From Clostridia bacterium (GTDB lineage Bacteria > Bacillota > Clostridia > Oscillospirales > CAG-272): DNA of 43,658 nt. The position numbers and the translations under genes are program-made. The DNA is taken from the NCBI GenBank assembly GCA_017621415.1, contig JAGATD010000039.1:1-43658 (forward strand), in the 5' to 3' direction. The notes beneath the pieces were generated by a model. That model worked only from the letters and a program-made list of their open reading frames with translations. It searched no databases and was not told the DNA's origin. Position 1 is the first letter of the stretch. Each line of letters begins with the position of its first letter. Below are positions 7,361 to 15,247 of this stretch, piece by piece.

Positions 7361-8815
7361 ATGGATAGAAAAATGACAATGAATAAGTACTGCTTCGGTC
7401 TCGGTACCCTGGGCAGAGACGCGTTGTATACTCTTATCAGTATGTTTATAATGAACTACCTTACCGGTACAGTAGGTCTCTCGGGGTGGAGTCTTGGAGT
7501 TGTCGGAGCATTAATGGTCGTATTTCGTATATTTGATGCCTTAAACGACCCTATAATGGGTACTATTGTAGATAACACAAATACAAAATGGGGTAAATTT
7601 AAGCCGTGGATACTCTTTGGAATGCTTACCTCGGGATTATTTACCGTTTTGCTATTTCATAACTTTAATATGAGCGAAAGCTGGTATATCGCGGTGTTTG
7701 CTGTATGCTATCTTCTTTGGGGTATGGCATATACTACAAACGATATTGCTTATTGGTCACTTATGCCGGCAATCTCTAAGGACCAAAAGCTTAGGGAGGG
7801 GATAGGAGCAATCGCCCGTATTTGCGCAAACGTAGGTATGTTTGCGGTAGTGCTGCTGTTTCCGTCTGTTCCCGCTATTTTCAGCGGTTTTGGACTTACT
7901 CCGCGTGAGAGTTATTTTGTTTTTGCGGTACTTATTGTAATTATAATGTGGATTTTCCAGATGGTTACACTTCTGGGGGTTAAAGAGGACCGCTCAGAGC
8001 TTTCAAAGCAGGAAAGAACAGGACTTCGCGGTATGGTGCGCGCCTTGGTAAAAAACGACCAGCTTATGGTTACCGCTATTGCTATGGCGCTCTTTATGAT
8101 AGGCTATTGCACAACCACCTCCTTTGGTTTATATTACTTCAAGTATGCATACGGTGATGAGGGAACATATACCGTGTTTGCAGCCGTTCTTGCGGTTGCT
8201 CAGCTTACTGCGCTTTCTGTTTTTCCTCTGTTTTCAAAAAGATTTACCAGAAAGCAGCTCTATTTCGGCGCTATGGTTGCGGTTGTTTTGGCTTATCTTA
8301 TTTTCTTCTTCTCCTTCGAGCAGCTGCCTCTTATTGTTATTGCGGGACTTATTCTTTTCTTTGCTCAGGCGATTATTCAGCTTCTTATGCTCCTGTTCCT
8401 TGCCGATGCGGTTGAATACGGTGAGTGGAAGCTTGGTAAACGCAACGAGTCGGTAAGCTTTGCCGTTCAGCCGTTTATAAACAAACTTGGCGGCGCTCTC
8501 GGCTCTGCGGTTGTAACTGTTACGCTGATTATATCATCTCTTGACAGCTTTGAGAACAAAATAGCAAGCGCAACAGCAAATATAACCGATGCGGAGGCAA
8601 TAGCAGCCGTTACAAAAGAGATTGCTTCGGGTGCTCCCTCGTGGTCTGTATGGGTTATGAAAATCGCAATGATGATTTTGCCCCTTATATGCATTCTTCT
8701 CGGCTTTATTATATATCAAAAGAAGTTTAAGATAGACGAAAAAATGTATGCAAAAATTGTAGCCGACCTTGAAGAGCGAAACGGCAGCAATGCGGAGCAA
8801 TCGAATTCAATTTAA
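7361..8815 (+). CDS. GPH-family sugar:cation symporter
   Basis: This 484-residue polytopic membrane protein has about 12 transmembrane segments of the glycoside-pentoside-hexuronide (GPH) branch of the major facilitator superfamily. Family signatures include DALNDPIMGTIVDNTNTKWGK between helices 2 and 3, and AVEYGEWKLGKR after the middle helices. Such proteins import oligosaccharides or glycosides with Na+ or H+. An AAAGGGTG site precedes the ATG. It is followed 19 bases later by a DMT permease gene, probably in the same transcript. No glycosidase is adjacent, so the sugar is not indicated. Confidence 0.92.
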   Translation: MDRKMTMNKYCFGLGTLGRDALYTLISMFIMNYLTGTVGLSGWSLGVVGALMVVFRIFDALNDPIMGTIVDNTNTKWGKFKPWILFGMLTSGLFTVLLFHNFNMSESWYIAVFAVCYLLWGMAYTTNDIAYWSLMPAISKDQKLREGIGAIARICANVGMFAVVLLFPSVPAIFSGFGLTPRESYFVFAVLIVIIMWIFQMVTLLGVKEDRSELSKQERTGLRGMVRALVKNDQLMVTAIAMALFMIGYCTTTSFGLYYFKYAYGDEGTYTVFAAVLAVAQLTALSVFPLFSKRFTRKQLYFGAMVAVVLAYLIFFFSFEQLPLIVIAGLILFFAQAIIQLLMLLFLADAVEYGEWKLGKRNESVSFAVQPFINKLGGALGSAVVTVTLIISSLDSFENKIASATANITDAEAIAAVTKEIASGAPSWSVWVMKIAMMILPLICILLGFIIYQKKFKIDEKMYAKIVADLEERNGSNAEQSNSI

Positions 8816-8834
8816 TCGGTAGAGGTGCTCTAAA

Positions 8835-9707
8835 ATGCCATACATATATTTAGTATTAGCTACGTTTTTTCTCTCGTTTTCTTCGATAAGCGCAAGCTTT
8901 TATAATCGAAAGAATGAGGGAAAAAGGGATATAACACCGCTGTATAACCTTCTTCAGCTCAGCGCAGTTTTTATCCTTTGGTTATTTAAATTTATACTTA
9001 ATCCCGAATTTGACCTTGCTGTTTTGCCGTATTCTGCGCTCTTTGCCCTGGGCTATACCGCAGCAATGATGTCTATCGTCTCTGTGTACAGAGAGGGACC
9101 TATAATGCTTTCCTCTCTTATAATGCAGCTTTCAATGATAAGCACTACCGTGTGGGGCTTTTTCTTCTGGAACAGTCCGGTTACACCTGTTGTTATTTCG
9201 GGACTTGTGCTTGTTGTCCTTTCTCTTTGGCTATGCCTTTATACAGGAAAGGGGAAAGAGCAGGGCAAAAAGTTCAGCGTAAAATGGCTGTGCTTTATCG
9301 CTGTTTACTTTGTAGGAAACTCGGTTTGTTCAATCACTCAGAGAACCCAGCAGCTAGACTTTAATTCCTCTTACGGAGATTTTCTTATGGCAACCGCAAC
9401 TGCGGTGGGCTTTATTGTTTGTCTTTTATTGTATTTAAGAAGCGACAAGAGTGATTCTAAAGAAATTTTGAAAAAGACGGGATATTTTCCCTTTATCAGC
9501 GGTGCGCTTAATTTTGCGTTGAATTTAATCATAATAATTCTGGCAAGTACATCTCTTTCGCCTAGTCTTATTTACCCGGTTCTTGCGGTTGGCTCGCTTG
9601 CTATTACAACTGTTTTTTCTGTGTTTATTTTTAAAGAAAAAATGTTCTGGTGGCAGTGGATAGGTGTTTCTTTGGGCGCTGTAGCGATAGCTCTTCTTTC
9701 GATTTAA
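8835..9707 (+). CDS. DMT-superfamily (EamA-like) permease
   Basis: This 290-residue protein consists of about ten hydrophobic helices in two halves, as in drug/metabolite transporters. The last two helices end with FKEKMFWWQWIGVSLGAVAIALLSI, a common EamA ending (E-K-x-x-W-x-Q-W-x-G). The first half is more divergent and carries a charged loop (YNRKNEGKRD) after helix 1. AGAGGTG precedes the ATG. It lies directly behind the GPH symporter gene and before a terminator. The transported compound is unknown. Confidence 0.85.
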   Translation: MPYIYLVLATFFLSFSSISASFYNRKNEGKRDITPLYNLLQLSAVFILWLFKFILNPEFDLAVLPYSALFALGYTAAMMSIVSVYREGPIMLSSLIMQLSMISTTVWGFFFWNSPVTPVVISGLVLVVLSLWLCLYTGKGKEQGKKFSVKWLCFIAVYFVGNSVCSITQRTQQLDFNSSYGDFLMATATAVGFIVCLLLYLRSDKSDSKEILKKTGYFPFISGALNFALNLIIIILASTSLSPSLIYPVLAVGSLAITTVFSVFIFKEKMFWWQWIGVSLGAVAIALLSI

Positions 9708-9714
9708 CAAAAAA

Positions 9715-9760
9715 AGGTTGGCACGAGGTTTGATATAATCCTCAGCCAACCTGTCTTTTT
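9715..9760. terminator. Bidirectional terminator between convergent genes
   Basis: AGGTTGGC (9715-9722) pairs with GCCAACCT (9745-9752), with an inner GAGG/CCTC extension. T-runs occur on both strands. It separates the DMT permease gene from the minus-strand XRE/zinc-ribbon gene. Confidence 0.88.
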
Positions 9761-10368
9761 TATTTACGCACAATCTTTTTCTGCCACGATTTTTTACCGC
9801 ATTTTGGACATTTCATGTATCTTGTTCTGCCTGTATGCATAGCCATAAAAACGCTGCTGTAGGTGGGTACGTATTTGTATCCGCATTCCTTACATTCGTA
9901 ATATCCCGCAGTTTGTTCTATTTTTATCATGAAGGGAGAAATGATAAGAATAGGAGCAAGTCCTATAAGAATAAGTGTGATCCTGAGCCATTCCTCCATA
10001 TCCACAAACGAAGCAAATGCCACCGTCGCAAGCATAACAGCAACACATATGACACCAACCAAAAGCTCTAAAAACAGCAGCATCCTGTCTGCCTCTTCTT
10101 TTTGCTTAACCATATCAATGAGGCTCTGCTCGAGCCTTTGGTTATAGTTTCCCGTGTTGACCTTTTCGCCGTTTAATAGGTCAGTAACGCTGATCTTTAA
10201 CACATCGCAAAGCTCAAGCATTATAGATGAATCCGGCATTGATCTTCCGTTTTCCCACTTCGATATCGCCCTGTCAGTAATATTCAACCTTTCTGCCAAC
10301 TGCATCTGCGTCAGATTTTGTTCTTTTCTGCACTCGGCAATAAATTTTCCGATTTTTATTTGATCCAT
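9760..10368 (-). CDS. XRE regulator fused to membrane segment and zinc ribbon
   Basis: This 202-residue protein has three parts. Residues 1-62 are an XRE helix-turn-helix (LTQMQLAERLNITDRAISKWENGRSMPD in two adjoining blocks). Residues about 95-145 hold two transmembrane helices. The C-terminus carries a zinc ribbon with CKEC and CPKC pairs. Similar HTH-membrane proteins are common in Clostridia and are thought to be membrane-tethered regulators. A promoter (10403-10431) and AAGGGAC support the start. It heads a minus-strand accessory block in which another membrane zinc-ribbon protein occurs. Its signal and targets are unknown. Confidence 0.88.
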   Translation of the reverse strand: MDQIKIGKFIAECRKEQNLTQMQLAERLNITDRAISKWENGRSMPDSSIMLELCDVLKISVTDLLNGEKVNTGNYNQRLEQSLIDMVKQKEEADRMLLFLELLVGVICVAVMLATVAFASFVDMEEWLRITLILIGLAPILIISPFMIKIEQTAGYYECKECGYKYVPTYSSVFMAMHTGRTRYMKCPKCGKKSWQKKIVRK

Positions 10369-10402
10369 AGTAGTTGTCCCTTGCTTGATAAATTCCTTTT
10401 AT

Positions 10403-10431
10403 ATTTTATATGAAATTATCATTAAAATCAA
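10403..10431 (-). promoter_or_regulatory. Promoter of the XRE/zinc-ribbon gene
   Basis: On the minus strand TTGATT (10431-10426) and TAAAAT (10408-10403) are 17 bases apart. The rest of the 204-base gap up to 10572 shows nothing I can identify. Confidence 0.65.
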
Positions 10432-10572
10432 CAAACCGATAGTTGAGTAGGGAAGAAATGCAAATAAAACTATTAGATAAAGTATCATAACTTGGTGCAT
10501 CTAATCAAAAATCGATAGCTTATTGCAGGGGGATAAACGCTTGTTTTTGCTAGGAAAAAAGAATTTTGACAG

Positions 10573-10902
10573 TCAAAATATGCCGCCGTTATACTTTTTC
10601 ATTGCGTAGAAGCTGACAATCATTCCTATAGTGATACTTGCGATTAATTCTACCACACCGATAATGGCGAGAACCTCAAGCTTAGTATGTTCAAAAATCA
10701 AGAATAGAATGCCGAACACAATCATAGCAAGACCTATAATCAAAGTCCCGAGTCCAACAAGTTTTCCGAACGGCTTGCGATTTTCCTCTGTAACTCTCTG
10801 TCTATGATACCAATGGAGCGATGATATGTTGCCTGTCATATTGATTATACCAAGAATAGAGATCAGTATCCCAAATCCCAAAACAGTTATAAATCCTGCC
10901 AT
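10573..10902 (-). CDS. Small three-helix membrane protein
   Basis: This 109-residue protein has three hydrophobic segments (about residues 3-24, 48-70 and 76-98). A conserved-looking loop SSLHWYHRQRVTEENRKPFGK lies between the first two; I have seen closely similar loops in small uncharacterised Firmicutes proteins but cannot name the family. GGAGG precedes the ATG by about seven bases. It follows the membrane zinc-ribbon gene at 10938-11534 by 35 bases on the same strand, so the two are probably cotranscribed. Confidence 0.7.
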   Translation of the reverse strand: MAGFITVLGFGILISILGIINMTGNISSLHWYHRQRVTEENRKPFGKLVGLGTLIIGLAMIVFGILFLIFEHTKLEVLAIIGVVELIASITIGMIVSFYAMKKYNGGIF

Positions 10903-10937
10903 TTTTATCCTCCGTAAAATTTTTGTTCACCGATATA

Positions 10938-11534
10938 TCATTTGATAATTTTGTTTTTACATCTAGAGCAAGTTCTTTTATCAATTGTGTTAAACTCACC
11001 GCAAACAGGGCACAGCCATTTATCATTTTCAGCTTGAAGTTTTACCGGAAAGTGAGTTCCCCATATATGTATTGCTTCGCCTTTTGATTCGTAATATTTT
11101 GCGTGTTCTTCGCTTGCACATTTTAGATAGCAGGCTCGTATTTGTACGCCATCATTTATATAAACGCCAAGTCTAATCTCGTTGTTTTTGTAGCTGTCGT
11201 ATTTTCTTGTTCCAAAGGGATTAATTCCACCAACCTTAGTTGTATCAACGGTTTTTATATCTTTGTGAACATCGGCAATTTCACCGATTGTATTACTGTA
11301 ATCCGAAAAAGCAATATTTTTTATTGATTTGTTGCATAAGATGGCAGAAACGCAAGCGAGCATTGTACCGCCAATGAAAACGAAAAGATAAGTTCCGAAG
11401 AAAACTACTGCTAGAATCGATAATGCTAAAACTACGACGGATACACCAATTTTAACTATAGAATTACGCAAGTTTTTCTTGGCTGCTGCCACCAAACCAT
11501 CCACATCGTAAACTAAATTAGAATTGTTTTTCAT
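10938..11534 (-). CDS. Membrane protein with C-terminal zinc ribbon
   Basis: This 198-residue protein has two adjacent transmembrane helices at about residues 25-65, a soluble domain of roughly 100 residues, and a final zinc ribbon (CPVC ... CSRC). The ATG at 11534 is chosen over an in-frame upstream start at 11558 because GGAG is positioned for it and the extension would cover the ribosome binding site. A TTTACT-N17-TATAAT promoter lies upstream. The soluble part (ADVHKDIKTVDTTKVGG) matches no family I know. It is in the same block as the XRE/zinc-ribbon membrane protein, so a shared sensing theme is possible but unproven. Confidence 0.72.
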   Translation of the reverse strand: MKNNSNLVYDVDGLVAAAKKNLRNSIVKIGVSVVVLALSILAVVFFGTYLFVFIGGTMLACVSAILCNKSIKNIAFSDYSNTIGEIADVHKDIKTVDTTKVGGINPFGTRKYDSYKNNEIRLGVYINDGVQIRACYLKCASEEHAKYYESKGEAIHIWGTHFPVKLQAENDKWLCPVCGEFNTIDKRTCSRCKNKIIK

Positions 11535-11573
11535 GGCCCTTTCTCCTTTTCGTATCAAGTTTATCTTATGTAC

Positions 11574-11602
11574 ATTATACCATAATCATTTTCAAAAGTA
11601 AA
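11574..11602 (-). promoter_or_regulatory. Extended -10 promoter of the membrane zinc-ribbon gene
   Basis: On the minus strand TTTACT (11602-11597) and TATAAT (11579-11574) are 17 bases apart, with TGG directly before the -10. The remaining intergenic sequence to 11777 contains nothing recognisable. Confidence 0.7.
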
Positions 11603-11777
11603 TACCAATGCAATCTTTGCGCCATTCAGTGCAGAGGAGAGCCGATAAAACTGATGACCGATGGTTGCCCCTACACGCTAACATGACAAAAGCCCTGACA
11701 CAGCAGAGTTTTTTAACTAATATTTTATAGAAGAGCATAACTAAAACCCTCATAGTTTGTGACATCAATTCAGCCTA

Positions 11778-12506
11778 TCAAGTATGACTGTTTTTTTGAG
11801 CTTTAAAATCTATTCCTGCTTTTCTCGCTTGACTGCACAGGTCTTTTGTTTGCAATTTGTATTTTTTGCCGTCTTTTATAAAATGAGTTCCGCATTGCCT
11901 GAACTCAAAGGATACATTTTTTCGAACACATTGCTCCCTGATATCAAGCGCCCAATCATAATCAAAGGGGCGAGCAAAATAGTCCGACTCACCCCCGACA
12001 ACCACAAGCTCAATATTATCAAGATAATGTTCAATATGTATTTTTTCAAGTAAAGGCTGCGCAGTAATAAATTTGTGCTTTATCGGGAGTTTGCTGAATA
12101 TCGACAGCTTTTTGTCGGCATTCTTTTGGTTTTCGATAGTACAACAAGCAATAACATTCTCGTATCCGTCGCCCCAATCATCGGGAACACAATTTGCAAA
12201 TCTCTCTATCCGTTTGGTAAGAAAAAGGAAAGTGCAATCCTGACGCTCTTTTATCATATTCCAGCACTCTTTGCGCCATTCGTCGGCTTCCTCTATCAAA
12301 AAATCGGTTGAAAAGCAAAGATAAACCACCCCTGCCTTCATTTTGTGGCTTCCGTTTTTCAACCGCTCAACAGGCTTGTAAAAATCTTTTGTTTTTTCAA
12401 TTAGACTTGTATCAACACCGCGCTTTGCATCGCCTTTGTGTATATAGCAATGAAGGCATCCGTCACTGCACTTTTTACAACCCCGCCATGGATTCCACAT
12501 AGCCAT
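11778..12506 (-). CDS. DUF5131 (Gp37/Gp68-like) protein
   Basis: This 242-residue protein begins MAMWNPWRGCKKCSDGCLHCY, a cysteine-rich N-terminus typical of the DUF5131 family, annotated as phage Gp37/Gp68-like. Cysteine spacing and later motifs (TKRIERF, CTIENQ, VVGGESDYFARPFD, FEFRQCGTHF) fit that family, which is related to radical SAM-type TIM barrels. Such genes are scattered through phages and mobile regions, and their reaction is unknown. The SD is weak (GGAGA about 12 bases before the ATG). It stands alone in the accessory block with about 270 bases to the previous gene. Confidence 0.82.
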   Translation of the reverse strand: MAMWNPWRGCKKCSDGCLHCYIHKGDAKRGVDTSLIEKTKDFYKPVERLKNGSHKMKAGVVYLCFSTDFLIEEADEWRKECWNMIKERQDCTFLFLTKRIERFANCVPDDWGDGYENVIACCTIENQKNADKKLSIFSKLPIKHKFITAQPLLEKIHIEHYLDNIELVVVGGESDYFARPFDYDWALDIREQCVRKNVSFEFRQCGTHFIKDGKKYKLQTKDLCSQARKAGIDFKAQKNSHT

Positions 12507-12557
12507 AATAAATCATTCTCCGAATTAAATATATAAGCGACAAATTGGATTTGTTAA

Positions 12558-12920
12558 TTACATCGGTGTTCCTACTTCGATTAAGTTGCCATCTAAATCG
12601 TAGAATCGAATTACTTGTTGCCCCCAACTATGTGTCATAAGAAGGTTTACATATTCAATCGTGGGGTATAATCTTTCTAATTTTTTAACAAATGCTTCAA
12701 TGTTCTGTTCCTCAAAATACAATTCGCAAGAATTATTCTTTGGAACAATATCTCTGCCTAAAAATTTTCTCCATATTTTCTCGTCTTGAAGGACAAGACC
12801 TTCAGTTAAGATCATATTACCGTCATTGTCGTGAACCATATCTATGCCAAACAAGTCGTGATAGAATTTTCTCGATTTTTCTATATCTTTAACAACAATC
12901 AGAATGTTCTTTAATTTCAT
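12558..12920 (-). CDS. VOC-superfamily (glyoxalase/bleomycin-resistance-like) protein
   Basis: This 120-residue protein has the paired beta-alpha-beta pattern of the vicinal oxygen chelate fold. The N-terminal half KNILIVVKDIEKSRKFYHDLFG is characteristic, and the C-terminal half ends with FYDLDGNLIEVGTP, where the Glu is the usual metal ligand. The ATG at 12920 has GGAG seven bases upstream; the in-frame extension to 12941 has none. Members include glyoxalase I and fosfomycin or bleomycin resistance proteins, but most small ones are uncharacterised. It has its own promoter. Confidence 0.9.
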   Translation of the reverse strand: MKLKNILIVVKDIEKSRKFYHDLFGIDMVHDNDGNMILTEGLVLQDEKIWRKFLGRDIVPKNNSCELYFEEQNIEAFVKKLERLYPTIEYVNLLMTHSWGQQVIRFYDLDGNLIEVGTPM

Positions 12921-12958
12921 ATAATTCTCCGTCAAATTCAAGTTTATCGATTAGTTAG

Positions 12959-12987
12959 ATTATACCATAAAAACGGCAAAAAGTAAA
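12959..12987 (-). promoter_or_regulatory. Extended -10 promoter of the VOC gene
   Basis: On the minus strand TTTACT (12987-12982) and TATAAT (12964-12959) are separated by 17 bases, with TGG just before the -10. Confidence 0.7.
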
Positions 12988-13085
12988 GAGGGCGGCGAGG
13001 CTTTTGCAAATTGAACCGCCCTTTTGATTAAATGTATGAGTGCGAATGAATAGTGCGGAAGCAGGGAAGCGAGGAAGAATGAAAT

Positions 13086-13248
13086 GCTCGGCAGAGCCGA
13101 GCTAGAAATGACGGTAAAGCCGTCATGAAATGTTGCGCCTTGGCGCAACATGAAATAAAATAAATCCTTAATGCACCGCAGTGCATTTCATTCGCTTTAG
13201 CGAATTTCAAGACCGTAAGGTCATTTTACAAATCAGCGAAGCGGATTT
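13086..13248. repeat. Array of about seven short different hairpins
   Basis: In this stretch the DNA is almost all short palindromes: 13086-13102 (GCTCGGC stem), 13108-13126 (ATGACGG), 13130-13151 (ATGTTGCGCC), 13170-13187 (AATGCAC), 13190-13205 (ATTCGCT), 13211-13222 (GACC) and 13230-13248 (AAATC, imperfect). Loops are mostly two to five bases. The first three are preceded by GAAAT and the later ones are separated by TTTCA or ATTT, its complement, so the array looks like two opposed halves. No gene is visible between 12921 and 13327. Confidence 0.85.
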
Positions 13249-13256
13249 ATTTCATT

Positions 13257-13343
13257 GTTCTCGAGAGATAAAAACAAAAACCCACCAGGGAAGGTGGGTT
13301 TTGAGTTGTGCCAAGGGCACAATGTTTTTATCTCTTCGAGAAC
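13257..13343. repeat. Inverted repeat spanning the rpsI stop and terminator
   Basis: GTTCTCGAGAGATAAAAAC (13257-13275) is the inverted copy, less one base, of 13324-13343. The latter contains the last four codons and stop of rpsI. Between the arms lie the rpsI terminator and a small GTGCC/GGCAC hairpin, so the rpsI mRNA 3' end could fold back on itself. Confidence 0.85.
13270..13298 (-). terminator. Intrinsic terminator of the rplM-rpsI operon
   Basis: On the minus strand CCCACC (13298-13293) and GGTGGG (13286-13281) form the stem, followed by TTTTTGTTTTT. Confidence 0.88.
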
Positions 13344-13729
13344 TGAGGAGCACGACGAGCTGCTTTGAGTCCGTACTTCTTTCTTTCCTTCATACGAGGG
13401 TCTCTGGTGAGGAAGCCTGCCTTCTTGAGGAGGGGCTTGTAGGTCTCATCAGCAGAAAGGAGAGCACGAGCAACGCCGTGACGGATAGCACCTGCCTGGC
13501 CGGAGAAGCCACCGCCGTTAACATTTGCAACAATGTCAAACTTGCCAACAGTGTCGGTAACGCCGAAAGGCTGGTTAACGATAAGCTTCATGGTCTCAAG
13601 ACCGAAGTAATCAGCGATATCTCTGCCGTTGATGGTGATAGCACCTGTACCGGGGTAGAGACGAACTCTTGCAACAGACTTCTTTCTTCTGCCTGTTCCG
13701 TAGAAATAGGGTTTAGCACTTGTGTACAT
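13328..13729 (-). CDS. rpsI: 30S ribosomal protein S9
   Basis: This 133-residue protein is a component of the small ribosomal subunit head; its C-terminal tail reaches the P-site tRNA. The sequence shows the diagnostic [15 protein letters not shown] near the start, [19 protein letters not shown] in the middle, and the invariant basic tail ending in APQFSKR. GGAGG lies about eight bases before the ATG. It follows rplM by 16 bases in the standard rplM-rpsI operon. Its last codons form one arm of an unusual inverted repeat with the downstream region. Confidence 0.98.
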   Translation of the reverse strand: MYTSAKPYFYGTGRRKKSVARVRLYPGTGAITINGRDIADYFGLETMKLIVNQPFGVTDTVGKFDIVANVNGGGFSGQAGAIRHGVARALLSADETYKPLLKKAGFLTRDPRMKERKKYGLKAARRAPQFSKR

Positions 13730-13745
13730 TCTTCGTTACCTCCTA

Positions 13746-14171
13746 TTAGTCAACAAGGGTGGGCTGCTGAGCCGCCTGCTTGTGGTCTGCGCCTGCATAT
13801 ACATGAAGACGTGTGAAAGCCTTGTCGCCAAGAGAGTTGTGGGGGAGCATACCCTTAACAGCAAGCTCCATAGCCATCTCAGGGCGGGTAGCCATAAGGG
13901 TCTTGTACTGAACTTCCTTAAGACCGCCGATGTAACCGGAGTGATGACGATAGTACTTCTGCTCAAGCTTCTTACCGGAGAGTGTAGCCTTAGCTGCATT
14001 CACAATGATAACAAACTCACCGCAGTCAGCGTGAGGTGTGAACTCGGGTCTGTGCTTGCCGCGAAGAATTTCCGCAGCCTTAACAGCAGTCTTACCAAGG
14101 GGCTTGCCTGCTGCATCAATAACGAACCATCTGCGCTCGATGTTGTTCGCATTTGCCATAAATGTGGACAT
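13746..14171 (-). CDS. rplM: 50S ribosomal protein L13
   Basis: This 141-residue protein is an early-assembling large-subunit protein. Family signatures include RRWFVIDAAGKPLGKTAVKAA near the start, HADCGEFVIIVNA in the middle, and GMLPHNSLG. The canonical GGAGG lies about eight bases before the ATG. A TTGACA-N17-TATAAT promoter with an extended -10 lies upstream (14235-14263) and drives both ribosomal genes. I see no separate regulatory structure in the short leader, so any autoregulation is not evident here. Confidence 0.98.
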   Translation of the reverse strand: MSTFMANANNIERRWFVIDAAGKPLGKTAVKAAEILRGKHRPEFTPHADCGEFVIIVNAAKATLSGKKLEQKYYRHHSGYIGGLKEVQYKTLMATRPEMAMELAVKGMLPHNSLGDKAFTRLHVYAGADHKQAAQQPTLVD

Positions 14172-14234
14172 TTTTGTTTCCTCCTAAATTTTGTCTTCGC
14201 AATATTTTTGCGATTTCTTTTTTCAAGCTCGTCT

Positions 14235-14263
14235 ATTATACCATAACTTTCCTCACTTGTCAA
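14235..14263 (-). promoter_or_regulatory. Promoter of rplM-rpsI
   Basis: On the minus strand TTGACA (14263-14258) and TATAAT (14240-14235) are separated by 17 bases, with TGG before the -10. It is a near-ideal housekeeping promoter. Confidence 0.9.
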
Positions 14264-14407
14264 CAGATTTTTGACATTTTTTTGAGAAAAATTGATTTAG
14301 AAAACCAGCGCTCCCAAAAGCTCTGTTTTTCTCCCGAAATCTCTGTTTTTCTCGATTTGGAAAAATAAAAATTTTTTAAGAAATTTCGTGCAACATTTAT
14401 AAAACAT

Positions 14408-14460
14408 AAAAAAGCCTTCCCTGGGATAGGGGAAGGCGGTCCGCTTTGCGGTGGATGAGG
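14408..14460 (-). terminator. Palindromic intergenic repeat copy C, acting as a terminator
   Basis: On the minus strand GCCTTCCC pairs with GGGAAGGC around an eight-base loop and is followed by TTTTTT. It sits just after the ttcA-like gene, so it looks like a real intrinsic terminator. The neighbouring CCTCATCCACCGC-AAA-GCGG part matches the palindromic repeats beside galM, so a mobile-type repeat seems to have been adopted as a terminator. Confidence 0.8.
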
Positions 14461-14466
14461 ATGATG

Positions 14467-15189
14467 TTATTTCAACTTAAACCCGTCAATCTCACCCTTG
14501 CACATAGCATTAAATATCCTGTGTCTTAGCCCTTTGTATTCTTTTTCAAGACCGGCAAGCAGATTTTTCATTTTTTCTCTTTCTGTCGCGTGGTCCTCGG
14601 GGCAGAGGCTTGTTACTATCGGCAGGCTTCTCTTAGAGGTAAAGTATTTAACATCCTTTTCGGTAGCATAGAGCATAGGTCTGATAAGCCAGAGCTGTCT
14701 GTTTGAGAGATAGGACTTAGGCGAAAAGCAGCCAAGCCTTCCTTCAAAGAATAAATTCATCATAAATGTCTCGACAGCATCGTCAAAGTGATGCCCGAGA
14801 GCCACCTTGTTGCAGCCTGCCTCTACCGCTGCTGTGTGCAGAGAGCCGCGTCTCATCTTTGCGCAGAGAGAGCAGGGGTTTGACTCCTTGCGAATATCAA
14901 AAATTATCTTTGCTATATCGGTTTTCTCTACAATATATTTAATACCCAGCCTGTTGCAAAATTCTCTTACCTCCGAGTAGTCCGAGCCCTCGAAGCCCAT
15001 ATCAACGGTTATTGCAACAAGCTCGTACTTTTTAGGATAAAAAATACGCATTTCCGAGAGCACCTCAAGCAGCGTCAGCGAATCCTTGCCGCCGGAGATG
15101 CCAACGGCGATTCTGTCGCCATCTTCAATCATATTATAATCGTCAACCGCGCGTCTTACGTAGCTTAACATTCTTCTCATTTCACTCAT
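14467..15189 (-). CDS. TtcA-family tRNA 2-thiolation ATPase
   Basis: This protein of 240 residues belongs to the PP-loop N-type ATPases. The PP-loop is GISGGKDS (residues 30-37). A CxxC pair in NPCSLC and a further Cys in SLCPEDH match the three Cys ligands of the 4Fe-4S cluster in TtcA, which makes 2-thiocytidine at tRNA position 32. The start is ambiguous: ATG at 15189 has GGAG ten bases upstream, while ATG at 15180 is also possible. The longer in-frame extension to 15315 overlaps the divergent amidase gene and is unlikely. Copy C of the palindromic repeat terminates it. Confidence 0.88.
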   Translation of the reverse strand: MSEMRRMLSYVRRAVDDYNMIEDGDRIAVGISGGKDSLTLLEVLSEMRIFYPKKYELVAITVDMGFEGSDYSEVREFCNRLGIKYIVEKTDIAKIIFDIRKESNPCSLCAKMRRGSLHTAAVEAGCNKVALGHHFDDAVETFMMNLFFEGRLGCFSPKSYLSNRQLWLIRPMLYATEKDVKYFTSKRSLPIVTSLCPEDHATEREKMKNLLAGLEKEYKGLRHRIFNAMCKGEIDGFKLK

Positions 15190-15247
15190 AGGCGAAAAAC
15201 TCCATTTTGCATAAACTAAATAAAAAACAAACCGAAAGGAAAATATT

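Noticed and set aside
11778..12506. Prophage remnant because of the Gp37/Gp68-like gene
   Set aside because: No integrase, terminase, capsid or attachment site is visible; this family also occurs outside phages.
13086..13343. Possible CRISPR array
   Set aside because: The hairpins differ in sequence and have no constant repeat or spacers of uniform length; no cas gene is present.
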